Positions 8,927-19,503 are shown, counted from the first letter of the stretch. The stretch: DNA of 64,000 nt from Rhizobium croatiense (GCF_019793465.1 NZ_JAILYJ010000007.1:186001-250000); one strand, 5' to 3'. Made by a program: numbers and translations. Notes: generated by a model from the sequence alone, not told the origin.

Positions 8927-11900
8927 TTACTTGGAGATCAGGCAGCTTCCGCCGGCTGCGCGATACTGTTCGCAAAGTGCTGCGGCCTCATCCTTAGAGC
9001 CGACCGGGATGCGAACACGGTAGAAAGTACCCTTGCCGGCGATATCGGCCCTGCGGATCTCATGAGCGCGGCCACCCAGCACCCCGGCGAATTTCTTCGA
9101 GAGGTTGGCATAGGACCTGTTGGCCTCGTCCTCCGACGGCAGTGACGCGATTTGGAGGCCGTAGCCGCCGGGGGATGCGGCCTGCTGCGGCTGGGCAGCA
9201 GAAGCAACCTGCGTCGGCTTCGGCTGCTGCGCCGGCGTGCGGACATTACCCTTTTCAGTGACGGTGCCGACGACATTGACGGGCTGATCGGCCGGGCGGG
9301 CAATCGGAACCGGGGCCGTATCGGCGATCGTCGTCGTCTTAACCGGCCGTACCGGCGCATCGGCCGAGGCGGGATTTGCCGTCTGCGCATCGGCAGTTAC
9401 GGCAGGCGATCCCTGTGCCGGGGCGGGTTCGACCGGTGCTGCGGAACGCGTATCGGCGGAAGCAACCTCGGCGCTTGCCGGGAAGCTTGCAGCCGTTCCG
9501 CTAACCGGCGGCACGGTCGGGGTCGACGGCGCGGACTGGGCCGTGACCGGCGGCTGGGCGGACGGCACCGGCTGGGCGGACGGCGTTGTCTGGGCAGACT
9601 GTACCGGCGGCTCCGGCTGATCGACGGGCGCAGCCTCCTCGCGGGCGACCAGGGTGCCGTCAGGCTTGACGATCATCGTGCGGACCTTGCGCGGCGAAAC
9701 GGACGGCGTCTTGTCGGCGCCGCTTGCGGGCGCGTCCTCGGCGTTTGCCTGGTTCGGCAGCAGACGCGGATCTTCCGTCTCACCGACCGCGGTCGGCGTG
9801 ACCTGATTGTCGGCGCCGGCGTTCTCGTCGTCCTCGGGCAGCGCTTCCGGTGTCAGTGTGCGCTGGACGACATCGACGGGCGCCTCGTCGGACGACACGA
9901 GCGCCTTCTGCTTCGGTTCCTCGGCGGAACCCGCTACGCGGTCATAGACGGCCTTGTCCTGGTTGGGCACGGTCTTGCCGCCGGGATTTTCCGGAACGAC
10001 CTTGACCGGCTCCTTGTCGGCGGTGATCACGCGCGGCTCGCCGGATGCGACAATGCCAAGCCCCTCGCCGTTCCAGACGGAGGAATAGACGCCATAACCG
10101 ACGCCGGCGAAGACTACCAGCACGACAGCCCCGGCAAGCAGCCGGCGCATCGAGCGGGCGCGGCTGAAATCGGCGGCCTGGCTTGCCGATTCGATGTGGA
10201 CCTCGGAGGTCTGGCGGCGCTCGACCGGCTCGCGCACGCTGCGGCGGAAATCCTCCTCCAGCGCCCGTTCGAAATCATCGAGGCCGTCGGCAATGGTCGG
10301 CTTGACCGGCTTGGCCGTGGCAGCGGTATCACGGGGCGGCGCCGGCATTTCCCGCGGCTTGGCCGGTTCAAAGAAGCTCGCGATCTCTGCGTCGAGATCG
10401 AAATCGAAATCCGCCGTTTTCGCCACCGGCGCGGGCTGCTCGACCGGCGGCAACGCCGGCACGTGCATGTCGTCGACGGTCTCGGGACGTTCCTCCGGAT
10501 CAGAGATCATCGCCGGATCGAAAGGCAGGTCTTCGGTCGATTCTGCGACGGGCACTTCTGGGGCGGGCGCTTCTGGGGCGGGTGTCCAGTTGAAAACAGG
10601 CGCAGGAGCTACGACCGGCGGTTCGGCAGCAAAGACCGGTGCGGACCGCGTGGGCGCAGTCGCCTGCTGGGGCGCAGCGGGTGCCGGCTGCGGCTTTGGC
10701 TGCGGTGCAGGCTCGGACGCCTCGGAAAAATCGAGATCGGCGAGTTCCAGCTCGATGCCGGCAAGATCCAGTTCGAAATCGTGGCCGGCGAAAGGATCGT
10801 CAGCCTCCGGCGCGGGCTGCGGCGCCCGGGCATATGCCGTTGCGGCAGGCTGGGGCGCGGTGACCTCTGCAGGCTGGGGCGCAACCGGCTTTGCCACTTC
10901 GGCGACATGGGCAGGAACGATTTCGACGGGAGCGGACAGGACCGGTGCAGCGACGACCGGCGCAGGCTGAACCGGTGCGGCGGCTATCGGGGCAGCCTCG
11001 GCGGCGGGCTGCGGCGCGACAGGCGCCAGATTGGCGCGCTGCAATACCGGATGCGGCACCGGATAGCGCGAGACGTCGGCCAGCAGATCGTCGAGATCGA
11101 AAGTGCCGGCGGTGTGCGGAACTTCCGGTACGACTTCGGTCAGGGCGGCATCAGCCTGGATCTCGCCTTCCACAGCGGCAGCGAGATCGAAACCGACGTC
11201 GGAGCTGAACTCCTCCGGACCTTCCTCGACGTCAGAGAACTCTTCGGCTTCGGCAGTCTCTTGCGGCGCAATTGCCTCATCGTGACGATCGAGTTCGGCG
11301 GGAAACCCAAATGACGGCGAAGCGGAGACGAATTCCTCGGCAGGCTCGACAGCGGCGACGGGCGCCGACTGCTCGACCGCAGGCTGCGGCTCTACCGCCA
11401 CAGGATCGGCGAGCGATGATTCAGCCACCGGTTCGTCGGCTACCTCTGCCACCGGCGCGGCGACGGTTTCGGCCGCCGGCTCGACCACATCCGCCGGCGG
11501 AGCAACCGGCTCCTCGCGTTTCGGCGCGTGGAAATTGGCAAGCGGCAGCCGGATGCTGGCAGCCGACCATTGCGGGGCTTTGGCGGACTGCGGTACGGAA
11601 GAGACAGGCGCCGCACCGATCGACAATTCGAGCTCTTCGATCAGATCGCGGGCGCCACCGAAGGCGGCTTGGACGGGCGCCTCGGAAACGGGATCAATGG
11701 AAAGCTGCTGCGGGCCGGCCGGCCAGTCGGCAGCGGCAACGTCCCAATTTCCTGCTGCAGGCTGCGCTGCTTCTTCAGCGGCGGCAGGAGCAACGGAGAC
11801 AGGTTCCGGAGCCTGCGGGCTTTCGACGGCAGGGGCGACGTCGAGAACGGGCTCGACATAATCTTCGGGCGCAATGCCATCGGAAATCGACTCGGCCGGA

Positions 11901-12124
11901 TGATCGAGCTCTGCGAGCGGACGCGGAGAGTCGTAACGGTCGAACTCGCGGCCAAGCTCGTCCTCAAGATTGAAGGCGGGCTCGCGCCGTGCGGCTTCGC
12001 TCACCGTATTCGCTGCAACACGCGGTTCGAAGCCGACGATACGAGCAAGCTCGGCCAACGGATCGTCGTCAGCAAACAGATCGTCTTTTCCGCGCGTATC
12101 ATACGCAAGTTGTTTCTCAGCCAT
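8927..12124 (-). CDS. Large single-pass SPOR-domain protein
   Basis: A 1065-residue protein with three parts. The first 640 or so residues are low complexity, rich in Ala, Pro, Glu and Val, and predicted cytoplasmic. One membrane helix (LLAGAVVLVVFAGVGYGVY) lies near residues 661-680. A Pro/Ser/Thr-rich periplasmic linker then leads to a C-terminal SPOR domain of about 75 residues (GYGLQIASLPSEDEANRSY through FYRVRIPVG to the end). SPOR domains bind glycan strands lacking stem peptides at division septa, so a cell-division role is likely. The ATG at 12124 (MAEKQLAYD) is preferred over an upstream TTG at 12148. It lies between argS and nagZ. Confidence 0.88.
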   Translation of the reverse strand: MAEKQLAYDTRGKDDLFADDDPLAELARIVGFEPRVAANTVSEAARREPAFNLEDELGREFDRYDSPRPLAELDHPAESISDGIAPEDYVEPVLDVAPAVESPQAPEPVSVAPAAAEEAAQPAAGNWDVAAADWPAGPQQLSIDPVSEAPVQAAFGGARDLIEELELSIGAAPVSSVPQSAKAPQWSAASIRLPLANFHAPKREEPVAPPADVVEPAAETVAAPVAEVADEPVAESSLADPVAVEPQPAVEQSAPVAAVEPAEEFVSASPSFGFPAELDRHDEAIAPQETAEAEEFSDVEEGPEEFSSDVGFDLAAAVEGEIQADAALTEVVPEVPHTAGTFDLDDLLADVSRYPVPHPVLQRANLAPVAPQPAAEAAPIAAAPVQPAPVVAAPVLSAPVEIVPAHVAEVAKPVAPQPAEVTAPQPAATAYARAPQPAPEADDPFAGHDFELDLAGIELELADLDFSEASEPAPQPKPQPAPAAPQQATAPTRSAPVFAAEPPVVAPAPVFNWTPAPEAPAPEVPVAESTEDLPFDPAMISDPEERPETVDDMHVPALPPVEQPAPVAKTADFDFDLDAEIASFFEPAKPREMPAPPRDTAATAKPVKPTIADGLDDFERALEEDFRRSVREPVERRQTSEVHIESASQAADFSRARSMRRLLAGAVVLVVFAGVGYGVYSSVWNGEGLGIVASGEPRVITADKEPVKVVPENPGGKTVPNQDKAVYDRVAGSAEEPKQKALVSSDEAPVDVVQRTLTPEALPEDDENAGADNQVTPTAVGETEDPRLLPNQANAEDAPASGADKTPSVSPRKVRTMIVKPDGTLVAREEAAPVDQPEPPVQSAQTTPSAQPVPSAQPPVTAQSAPSTPTVPPVSGTAASFPASAEVASADTRSAAPVEPAPAQGSPAVTADAQTANPASADAPVRPVKTTTIADTAPVPIARPADQPVNVVGTVTEKGNVRTPAQQPKPTQVASAAQPQQAASPGGYGLQIASLPSEDEANRSYANLSKKFAGVLGGRAHEIRRADIAGKGTFYRVRIPVGSKDEAAALCEQYRAAGGSCLISK

Positions 12125-12185
12125 GCCTATCCCACTCGCAAACGCCAACGCTCAAATGCCAGCGCATTGTGGGGAAATGGTGACG

Positions 12186-13943
12186 TTATCGCATTTCGTC
12201 AGGTGCGGCAGTGCCTGTAATGGCAAGTCCCGACTTCAAAACCGACGCGACGGCGTACACCAGCCCAAGTCTGGCAATACTTGATTCTCGGTTTTTATCA
12301 TTAACAAATCGTAATTCCGTCTGATCTTTACCTTTGTTCCAGTGCGCGTGGAAGGAACTGGCGAGGTCGTAGAGGTAAAAAGCGATGCGATGCGGCTCCT
12401 GCGACTGGGCCGCTGCTTCGACGATACGCGGGAATTCGGCAAGCTTGGCGACGAGCTGCAATTCGGCCGGATCGCCAATGCCAGCAACGGCTTTCGCAAG
12501 ATCGTCAGACGAAACATCGAGGCCGGGGAAAGCCTCCCTCGCCTGCCGGAAGACCGACATGCAGCGGGCGTGCGCATACTGCACGTAAAAAACAGGATTG
12601 TCCTTCGATTGCTCCGTCACTTTGGCGAAATCGAAGTCCAGCGGTTCGGAATTCTTGCGGTAAAGCATCATGAAGCGGACCGAATCACGGCCGACTTCCT
12701 CGACGACGTCCCGAAGCGTGACAAAATCGCCGGAGCGTTTCGACATCTTCACCGGTTCGCCGTTGCGATAGAGCTTGACGAGCTGGCAGAGCAGCACCGT
12801 CAGCTTCGCCTTGCCATCCGAAACGCCGCGCGCCACCGCCTCCAGGCGCTTGACATAGCCACCATGGTCGGCGCCGAGCACATAGATCATCTCGTCGAAA
12901 CCGCGGTCGAACTTGTTCTTGAAGTAGGCGACGTCGGCGGCGAAATAGGTGTATGAGCCGTCCGACTTGATCAGCGGCCGGTCCATGTCGTCGCCCACCT
13001 CGGTCGAGCGGAACAGCGTCTGTTCGCGATCTTCCCAATCCTCAGGCAACTGGCCCTTCGGCGGCGGCAGAGTGCCCTTGTAGACGTAACCCTTGAAGGT
13101 CAGGTCGTTGATCGCCGTGCGGATCGCGGCTGCACCATTGGCGTGCAAGGTGCGTTCGGAGAAGAAGATATCGTGATGGACGTTCAGCGCCGCCAGATCC
13201 TCCCGGATCATCACCATCATCGCGCTGATGGTGCGGTCCTTGACGATCGGCATCCATTGCTCTTCCGGCATGTTGTGCAGCCGCACGCCGTAATCGGCGG
13301 CAAGCGCCTGGCCGACGGGCACGAGATAATCGCCGGGATAGAGACCCGAGGGGATTTCGCCGATCCGTTCACCGAGCGCTTCGCGATAACGCAGGAAGAC
13401 CGAGCGGGCGAGCACGTCGATCTGCGAGCCGGCGTCGTTGATGTAATATTCCTTCTCGACACCGTAACCGGCAAAGGCGAGCAGGTTGGCGAGCGCGTCG
13501 CCGACAACGGCGCCGCGGCAATGGCCGACATGCATCGGGCCGGTCGGATTGGCCGAGACATATTCGACATTGACCTTGCGGCCTGCACCGAGGGTCGAGC
13601 GACCGTAGTCGGTGCCGGAGGCGATCATCGAGGCCAGCAGCCGTTGCCAGTAGCCGACGGCGAGACGAATGTTGATGAAGCCGGGACCGGCGACTGAGAC
13701 ATCGGCGACGTCGGCATCCTCTTTGAGCTTGGCGATGATGACGTCGGCAAGCGCGCGAGGGTTGGACCCGAGCGGCTTTGCCAGCACCATCGCGGCGTTG
13801 GTCGCAACATCGCCATGGCTCGCATCGCGCGGCGGCTCGACGGTGATGCGGCCGAAATCGAGCTCGGATCGCTTTTCCCTGACCAGATCGATCTGTTCAA
13901 GGGCGGTTTTGATCCTGGCTTCGAAGTCGGTAAAAAGGTTCAT
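12186..13943 (-). CDS. argS: Arginine--tRNA ligase
   Basis: A 585-residue class I aminoacyl-tRNA synthetase that charges tRNA-Arg. The HIGH-type motif appears as [14 protein letters not shown] and the KMSKS-type motif as [12 protein letters not shown]. An N-terminal additional domain (about residues 1-110) and a C-terminal DALR anticodon-binding domain are present, and the protein ends in the usual [17 protein letters not shown] tail. GGAAGAG lies about 6 bases upstream of the ATG. It is 63 bases downstream of dgt and 61 bases upstream of the SPOR gene, so the three are probably co-transcribed. Confidence 0.96.
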   Translation of the reverse strand: MNLFTDFEARIKTALEQIDLVREKRSELDFGRITVEPPRDASHGDVATNAAMVLAKPLGSNPRALADVIIAKLKEDADVADVSVAGPGFINIRLAVGYWQRLLASMIASGTDYGRSTLGAGRKVNVEYVSANPTGPMHVGHCRGAVVGDALANLLAFAGYGVEKEYYINDAGSQIDVLARSVFLRYREALGERIGEIPSGLYPGDYLVPVGQALAADYGVRLHNMPEEQWMPIVKDRTISAMMVMIREDLAALNVHHDIFFSERTLHANGAAAIRTAINDLTFKGYVYKGTLPPPKGQLPEDWEDREQTLFRSTEVGDDMDRPLIKSDGSYTYFAADVAYFKNKFDRGFDEMIYVLGADHGGYVKRLEAVARGVSDGKAKLTVLLCQLVKLYRNGEPVKMSKRSGDFVTLRDVVEEVGRDSVRFMMLYRKNSEPLDFDFAKVTEQSKDNPVFYVQYAHARCMSVFRQAREAFPGLDVSSDDLAKAVAGIGDPAELQLVAKLAEFPRIVEAAAQSQEPHRIAFYLYDLASSFHAHWNKGKDQTELRFVNDKNRESSIARLGLVYAVASVLKSGLAITGTAAPDEMR

Positions 13944-14006
13944 CGCACTCTTCCATGCATAGGCTGTGCCAAAGGCGCAAATCGGCCTTCGGCGGGCGAC
14001 CGCTGC

Positions 14007-15224
14007 CTATCGCAAATCCGGAGTGTGGTCAAACAATCGCCTGTGGGCGCTGATTGCATAGGTGTCGGTCATGCCGGCCAAATAGTCGCCGACGTGGCGA
14101 GCCTTCGGCGCATCGGCGAGGCCGGCGATATGATCGACCCAATAATGGCTTTGCATCTCCTTGGGGCTGGCCATGTAGGCGCCGAAAAGATCGGTGACGA
14201 TCTGGGCAGCACCCGCGCGGATGCGCATGATATCGGGATTGCGGTAGATGCGCTTGAAGAGCATCGCCTTGATTTGCCTGTCCGTTTCGGCCATCGCGTC
14301 GGAGAAGGTGGCGATAACCCGGTCGGCAGCGCGAATGTCGGCTGCGCTCTCAGGGCGAAGAAGTGAAAGACGCTGCTGCGCGACGCCGATCACGTCTTCG
14401 ACCATACGGGTGATCTGCCGGCGCATGATCTCGTGGGTGAAGCGGCTCGGCTCCAGATGCGGATACCGCGCCCTCACCTCCGCCATCAGCCCGGCCAGAA
14501 ACGGGATTTCCTCCAGCATGTCGAAAGTCAGGTAGCCGGAGCGCAGGCCGTCATCGATATCGTGGGTATTATAGGCGATATCGTCGGCAATCGCCGCGAC
14601 CTGGGCCTCGAGGCTGGCGTAGGTTGCAAGCTCGAGATCGTGCAGTTCGCAATAATCGAGGATCGGCTGCGGAACCGGGCCGCGTGTGCCGACACCATCC
14701 GGCGTCAGCAGCGGTCCATTGTGCTTGACGAGGCCTTCGAGACTTTCCCATGTCAGGTTGATGCCGTCGAATTCGGCATAACGGCGCTCCAGCTTGGTCA
14801 CGATGCGCAGCGATTGCGCATTGTGGTCGAAGCCGCCATAGGGCAGCAGCACCTCGTGCAATGCGTCCTCGCCGGTATGGCCGAACGGCGTGTGGCCGAA
14901 GTCGTGCACGAGCGCCACGCCCTCGGCTAGGTCCTCGTCGAGTTTCAGAGCGCGGGCGAGCGCGCGGGCGATCTGCGCTACCTCGATCGTATGCGTCAGC
15001 CGGGTGCGGTAGTGATCGCCATCCTGGGCGATGAAGACCTGGGTCTTGTGCTTCAGCCGGCGGAAGGCCGTCGTGTGGACGATGCGGTCGCGGTCGCGCT
15101 GAAAATCGGATCGCGTCGGACTTTCATCCTCCTGGTAGAGGCGCCCGCGCGTCGTCCAGGGGTCCGCCGCATAGATCGCCCTTTCGCTGTTGCCGAAACC
15201 CAAAGCCCGCCTGTCAACCGTCAT
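14007..15224 (-). CDS. dgt: Deoxyguanosinetriphosphate triphosphohydrolase-like protein
   Basis: A 405-residue HD-domain protein of the dGTPase type 2 subfamily, which hydrolyses dNTPs to nucleosides and triphosphate. Metal-binding HD signatures are visible in [19 protein letters not shown] and [15 protein letters not shown], with a further Asp in [15 protein letters not shown]. The N-terminus contains [24 protein letters not shown], conserved in this family. It is the first gene of the leftward dgt-argS-SPOR run and diverges from the Fe-S assembly gene at 15445. Substrate preference cannot be read from sequence. Confidence 0.92.
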   Translation of the reverse strand: MTVDRRALGFGNSERAIYAADPWTTRGRLYQEDESPTRSDFQRDRDRIVHTTAFRRLKHKTQVFIAQDGDHYRTRLTHTIEVAQIARALARALKLDEDLAEGVALVHDFGHTPFGHTGEDALHEVLLPYGGFDHNAQSLRIVTKLERRYAEFDGINLTWESLEGLVKHNGPLLTPDGVGTRGPVPQPILDYCELHDLELATYASLEAQVAAIADDIAYNTHDIDDGLRSGYLTFDMLEEIPFLAGLMAEVRARYPHLEPSRFTHEIMRRQITRMVEDVIGVAQQRLSLLRPESAADIRAADRVIATFSDAMAETDRQIKAMLFKRIYRNPDIMRIRAGAAQIVTDLFGAYMASPKEMQSHYWVDHIAGLADAPKARHVGDYLAGMTDTYAISAHRRLFDHTPDLR

Positions 15225-15444
15225 TCTTCACCGTCATTCTGCCTGTTGCCGCATCTGCCCATTGACGCCGCTTTGCCCTGTTCATACCTATAGCCCGACG
15301 AAACGACAAAGAGGCGCCCGCCGACCGTTTCGCACATCATGGCCTTTTTGCGAAGATCATGGTAAGTTCTTTTGATATCAGGCATTTGAACATTTCAGTG
15401 CCAAAACCCATTCTCTCCGGATCTTGACCCCGGCAGGAGGAAAC

Positions 15445-15777
15445 ATGACGGATACGAGTGTAACCCTTTCAGATGCCGCGGCAAAGCGTATCGCTGCGAT
15501 CATCGGCGCAGAGTCCGGCAAGAGCGCGCTGCGCGTTTCCGTCGAAGGCGGCGGCTGTTCGGGCTTTTCCTATAAGTTCGACCTTGCCGACAGCGCGGGC
15601 GACGATGACATCGTCGTCGAAAAGAACGACGCGAAAGTGCTGATCGACAGTCTGTCGCTCGTCTATATGGCGGGCTCGGAGATCGACTTCGTCGACAATC
15701 TGCTTGGTCAATCTTTCCAGATCAAGAACCCGAATGCGGTGGCAAGCTGCGGCTGCGGCACCAGCTTCTCGATCTGA
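15445..15777 (+). CDS. A-type iron-sulfur cluster insertion protein (HesB/IscA/ErpA family)
   Basis: A 110-residue A-type carrier protein that delivers Fe-S clusters to apo-enzymes. The three conserved cysteines are present: GGCSGFSYK in the centre and CGCGTSFSI at the C-terminus. I chose the ATG at 15445 because an AGGAGG site lies about 6 bases upstream; an upstream TTG would add 7 residues. It is followed by a terminator-like hairpin and stands alone. ErpA-like function is probable given the housekeeping setting, but the paralogue (ErpA, IscA or SufA) cannot be fixed here. Confidence 0.92.
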   Translation: MTDTSVTLSDAAAKRIAAIIGAESGKSALRVSVEGGGCSGFSYKFDLADSAGDDDIVVEKNDAKVLIDSLSLVYMAGSEIDFVDNLLGQSFQIKNPNAVASCGCGTSFSI

Positions 15778-15806
15778 CCATCCAGAAACATTTCGCTGTG
15801 CGAACG

Positions 15807-15838
15807 AACCGGCCGAAGAAGCGCTTCCGGCCGGTTTA
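15807..15838 (+). terminator. Hairpin after the A-type Fe-S gene
   Basis: AACCGGCCG and CGGCCGGTT form a 9-base-pair stem around an 11-13-base loop, followed by a short TTTA. It begins 30 bases past the stop codon. The T tract is weak, so confidence is moderate. Confidence 0.6.
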
Positions 15839-15902
15839 TCGTCTTGTCCTGTTGTGAAAGACCACGATAAAAGAAGCGCACGCAGCGAAACAGGACGAAG
15901 AG

Positions 15903-16694
15903 ATGAAGATCGCGACTTGGAACATCAACGGCGTCAAGGCGCGCATCGACAATCTGACGCAATGGCTCAAGGATTCCGATCCCGATATCGTCTGCCTGCA
16001 GGAGATCAAGACGATCGACGAAGGTTTTCCCAGGCTGGAGATCGAGGCGCTCGGCTATCACGTCGAGACGCACGGCCAGAAGGGCTTCAACGGTGTAGCG
16101 ATCCTCTCCAAGACTTCGCCTTCCGAAGTCAACCGCGGCCTGCCCGGTGATGCGCTGGACGAACAGTCCCGTTTCCTCGAGGCGGTGTTCACACTGCCGG
16201 ACACGCGCATTCTGCGCGTCTGCTGCATCTATCTCCCGAATGGCAATCCAGTCGACACGGAGAAATATCCCTACAAGCTCGCCTGGATGGAGCGTCTGTG
16301 GATGTTTGCGGCCGAGCGCCTCGCCTATGAGGAGATTCTGGTGCTCGCCGGCGATTACAACGTCATCCCCGAGCCGCACGACTGCTTCGACCCCAAGGTC
16401 TGGGAAAGCGATGCGCTGTTTCTGCCGCAGACGCGGGAGGCATTCCGCAGGCTCGAAAATCTCGGGCTGACCGATGCGGTGCGCGCGACGACGGATGCGA
16501 CGCGGCTCTATTCATTCTGGGACTATCAGGCGGGTGCGTGGCCGAAGAATAACGGAATCCGCATCGACCACTTGCTGCTATCGCCGGAGGCTGCCGACCG
16601 AATGACGTCGGCGGCGATCGAAAAACATGTGCGGGCCTGGGAAAAGCCGTCCGACCACGTGCCTGTCGTCGCCTATTTCGATTTTGCGGCCTGA
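15903..16694 (+). CDS. xth: Exodeoxyribonuclease III
   Basis: A 263-residue member of the endonuclease/exonuclease/phosphatase family. It cuts DNA at abasic sites and degrades 3' ends in base-excision repair. Motifs in order: KIATWNINGVKAR at the N-terminus, CLQEIKT with the metal-binding Glu, GDYNVIPEPHDC, and near the C-terminus RIDHLLLS and KPSDHVPVVAYF with the catalytic Asp-His. Length matches E. coli Xth (268). GAAGAG immediately precedes the ATG. It converges on exoR with a 44-base gap. Confidence 0.95.
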   Translation: MKIATWNINGVKARIDNLTQWLKDSDPDIVCLQEIKTIDEGFPRLEIEALGYHVETHGQKGFNGVAILSKTSPSEVNRGLPGDALDEQSRFLEAVFTLPDTRILRVCCIYLPNGNPVDTEKYPYKLAWMERLWMFAAERLAYEEILVLAGDYNVIPEPHDCFDPKVWESDALFLPQTREAFRRLENLGLTDAVRATTDATRLYSFWDYQAGAWPKNNGIRIDHLLLSPEAADRMTSAAIEKHVRAWEKPSDHVPVVAYFDFAA

Positions 16695-16738
16695 CATCCG
16701 CAGCCCATAGCACCGCGTCATTGCAAACGCGCGAGGCT

Positions 16739-17536
16739 TCAGTCGTCGGAGCCGCTCGCGATGGAGTGCGAGAGCGATACCGCTGTGCGCCGGTCGGCCT
16801 CGTTCGCAACCGAGAAAGCCTGCTCCTGCAGCGCTTCCATCCAGCCGCAGTCTTTCGGTTTGCAGCGGTCGAGAGCAGCGGTCATCAGCGCGAGACCGCG
16901 GGCCGTCTGGCCTTCGTCGAAGAGAATATTTCCGAAAACCGCCATGGCGCCGGGATGGCCACTCTTGCGCGCCTGGTTCAACCACTTCTTCGCCTGCTGC
17001 GGGCTGGCATTGCCGCCCTCGCCGGCCAGCATCATCTGCGCCAGCTGGAACTGCGCCTCGGGAACGCCAAAGGTGGAGGCCACCTGGAAATAAAGCTGGC
17101 GGGCCTGGGTGAGATCGATCTTGACCGGGCTGCCCGATATGCCGTGCTTGTAGTAATTGGCGAGCGAGAGAAGCGCGTTGACGAAGAAGCCGGTGTCTTC
17201 CGAGCCGGGTTCGACACCCTGCTGGGCAATCTCGCTGTAGATCTTGAAGGCTTCGAAATCATCCTGGGTCACGCCGTCGCCGTCGGCATACATATTGGCG
17301 AGCGCCCAGCGCGAACCGGTATGGCCTTTTTCGGCGGCGTATTTGTAAGCTTCGACCGCCTCCTCCTTCTTTCCGTTTTTGTAGGCCTTGAAGCCGAACT
17401 TGAAGAGGTCGAAGGGACCGGACTCCTTGCTGACGTCGCTTTTGATGTCGAAAGCACGAACCGGGCCGGACATTGCCAACGCGATCCCTAAGCCCATCAG
17501 CATGAATTTGAACAATTTGAACTCGGACGTTACCAT
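16739..17536 (-). CDS. exoR: Exopolysaccharide production negative regulator ExoR
   Basis: A 265-residue secreted protein with Sel1-like (TPR-type) repeats. A signal peptide covers about residues 1-27 (cleavage near VRAFDIK); repeats such as AVEAYKYAAEKGHTGSRWALANMYADG fill the rest. In Sinorhizobium, ExoR is periplasmic and restrains the ExoS-ChvI two-component system that controls succinoglycan, flagella and nodulation. Length is close to that of S. meliloti ExoR. I chose the ATG at 17536 because an upstream extension to 17605 would put polar residues ahead of the signal peptide. The ExoS and ChvI genes are not in this window. Confidence 0.9.
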   Translation of the reverse strand: MVTSEFKLFKFMLMGLGIALAMSGPVRAFDIKSDVSKESGPFDLFKFGFKAYKNGKKEEAVEAYKYAAEKGHTGSRWALANMYADGDGVTQDDFEAFKIYSEIAQQGVEPGSEDTGFFVNALLSLANYYKHGISGSPVKIDLTQARQLYFQVASTFGVPEAQFQLAQMMLAGEGGNASPQQAKKWLNQARKSGHPGAMAVFGNILFDEGQTARGLALMTAALDRCKPKDCGWMEALQEQAFSVANEADRRTAVSLSHSIASGSDD

Positions 17537-18210
17537 TTCAACCGATTTCTTTCGTTCATCGCAGGCAGCCGGCGCCGGCGCCGGGCAGACCGTGGATGTA
17601 TTCATTCGAGGCGAGCGATCCCGCGGCGAGCTCTATGGCTCCTTTGCCCGCGTCGCATCCAGCCCATTGGCCTTTTCCCGGCCGAATTTTCAGCTTGTCA
17701 TATAGAACCACCCGGCTCCCGGCATGGCCCGACTGCAATCTGCCTGGCATTCCTTTGGCAGGCGCGGCATCCGCCTTCCTGCCCTTATTGCTTTCGTAAA
17801 CAGCAAATGTGACGAAACCAGTATCGGCTTCTCCGCCAACGCAGCGCCGCTCAGGCGCGCGGGTCGAAAAAACCGGCATTGGATGAATCGACAACCTCAT
17901 TGCAAGGTCGGATCTGCGGCCGGAACAGCCTTGTTCAAAAAGCGAAACGGCCGCAATCGAACGACTGTCGCCAATCGCGTCGCATGATCTGTTGTTGCCG
18001 GAAAAAAATCGACCCATGCTACTCTTTACACGCACCTTCAGTCTGCCGTCTCGTCGCCTGCCAATAGCGCTGCGCCCTCTTTGTGGCGGGAAATAGACAA
18101 AACCGCCCCGCCGCCACCATATGCCAACCGTCGTAAAAAAGTGTTGCTGAATCGTCACAAATTCAGCGCGGGAATAGTATGAATAAGTATGATTAACGGG
18201 CGTAAAAATA
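17537..18210 (-). promoter_or_regulatory. Long exoR upstream region without a recognisable gene
   Basis: About 670 bases separate exoR from the terminator of the next gene. The open frames on both strands here (for example 17556-18158, minus) show no recognisable family, no plausible ribosome-binding site and a composition like their flanks. The exoR promoter must lie here; I cannot place it. Confidence 0.4.
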
Positions 18211-18213
18211 GAA

Positions 18214-18234
18214 GAGCCCGGCAGGGCCGGGCTT
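18214..18234 (-). terminator. Terminator of the FadL-type outer membrane protein gene
   Basis: AGCCCGGC (18215-18222) pairs with GCCGGGCT (18226-18233) around a 3-base loop. On the minus strand a T/A-rich stretch follows. It lies 22 bases past the stop codon at 18256. Confidence 0.8.
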
Positions 18235-18255
18235 TCAATTCTTCAAATCGGAGTA

Positions 18256-19503
18256 TTAGAACTTAACCTTTAGGCTCGTCGACAGTGCAGTGACCAGATC
18301 GTTGCCAAAGGAATAGGAGACCTTATCTCCATAGGTGACGCCGTCCTGGGTCAGAACGCCGGACGAACCGCTCGTCAACAGACCCACGGCGCCGGCGATG
18401 CGCCATTCGATATGTTCGGTCGGCGTGTAGGCTGCACCGACACCCAGCGTCCAGCTGTCTGTCTGCGCACCGTAGCCATGGCTGGTGCCGCGGTCCCAGG
18501 TCAGGCTGACCGCACCGGCCCATTGATCGGTGAACTTGTGGCCGACACCACCGGAGATCGTCCAGCCATCACGATAAAGAAGATCGAGCGAGGTCAGACC
18601 ACCCGCGGGGCACGACAGGCCGTTGGTCGGGCAGAATGCTACCGACTGCAGGACGCTCCAATTCGTCCATTTAACCGATCCGAATGCAAGCCAATCCGGA
18701 GCTATACCGGTCTGAACCTTCAGCTCCAGAGAGTCCGGAGCCTCTGCGGAACCGGACACGGGCGTGATTAGGCCGCCATATATAGGCACAACCGGAACCT
18801 GACGCAGATCAACAGTTCCGGTCAAGTCGTCGTACTTGACGCGGCTGTTATAAACCAGGCTCGCACGCATAGCATATTCCGGGATCTCGTAAGCAAGACC
18901 AGCGCGCCAGCCCCAGCCGCTGTCTTCGAGGTCAAGGCGACCGACGCCGGTGCCGGTGCCGAGCAGAAGCGGAAGCGTTGAAACCAGACGTTCCTTGAAG
19001 CCCTCGACTTCCTGATAGAAGGCGCCGCCGATAAAGCGAAGCTGCCCGGGACCGACGTCAAAACGATAGGAGCAAGTGCCGCCGTAGTTGCGGGTCTTGA
19101 TTTCCGTTTCGATGTTGTCGTTGGCGCCAGCCCAGTTCAAACCCGGATCGGAATGGCCGCCAAAGGGTTCGGAATAATCGACAAGGCAGTCGATTGCGTC
19201 GCCGAAACCAGCCTTAAAGCCAATATAGGGGATAGTGTAATTCGAGGTCTCGTCGGCACTGTTCGGGCGGCTGTTTAGATTGCCACCGCCCGTAAATATC
19301 GACGTATTCGTGTCACGGACGTCCTTCAGCTTGCGCTGCGGGGTGACGTAGGTAACGCCCGACTGGAACGAAAAAGGCGACGTATCGAACAGTTGGTCAA
19401 TGTTGTATCCGCCGCGCTCCAGACCGCCGGCGAAGGACGGCGCTGCAAACGACGAAAGAAGAACGAGCGACGTTACGCCCTTGGAAAACCTACGCGATGC
19501 CAT
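18256..19503 (-). CDS. FadL-type outer membrane transport protein
   Basis: A 415-residue beta-barrel protein of the OMPP1/FadL/TodX family, which carries long-chain fatty acids or other hydrophobic compounds across the outer membrane. The first 28 residues are a signal peptide (MASRRFSKGVTSLVLLSSF, cleavage after SFA). The mature N-terminus GGLERGGYNIDQLFD resembles the plug region of FadL. The protein ends in alternating strands and a terminal Phe (LKVKF), as expected for barrel insertion. I chose the ATG at 19503, which has GGGGGAG about 6 bases upstream. Both flanks carry terminators, so it is monocistronic. Confidence 0.88.
   Translation of the reverse strand: MASRRFSKGVTSLVLLSSFAAPSFAGGLERGGYNIDQLFDTSPFSFQSGVTYVTPQRKLKDVRDTNTSIFTGGGNLNSRPNSADETSNYTIPYIGFKAGFGDAIDCLVDYSEPFGGHSDPGLNWAGANDNIETEIKTRNYGGTCSYRFDVGPGQLRFIGGAFYQEVEGFKERLVSTLPLLLGTGTGVGRLDLEDSGWGWRAGLAYEIPEYAMRASLVYNSRVKYDDLTGTVDLRQVPVVPIYGGLITPVSGSAEAPDSLELKVQTGIAPDWLAFGSVKWTNWSVLQSVAFCPTNGLSCPAGGLTSLDLLYRDGWTISGGVGHKFTDQWAGAVSLTWDRGTSHGYGAQTDSWTLGVGAAYTPTEHIEWRIAGAVGLLTSGSSGVLTQDGVTYGDKVSYSFGNDLVTALSTSLKVKF

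Noticed and set aside
9152..11314. 720-codon open frame on the plus strand
   Set aside because: It lies wholly antisense to the SPOR gene; its Arg/Gly-rich composition mirrors the Ala/Pro codons of that gene and it has no recognisable domain.
17556..18158. 200-codon minus-strand open frame upstream of exoR
   Set aside because: No family similarity, no ribosome-binding site, and it overlaps the exoR signal-peptide region; treated as non-coding.
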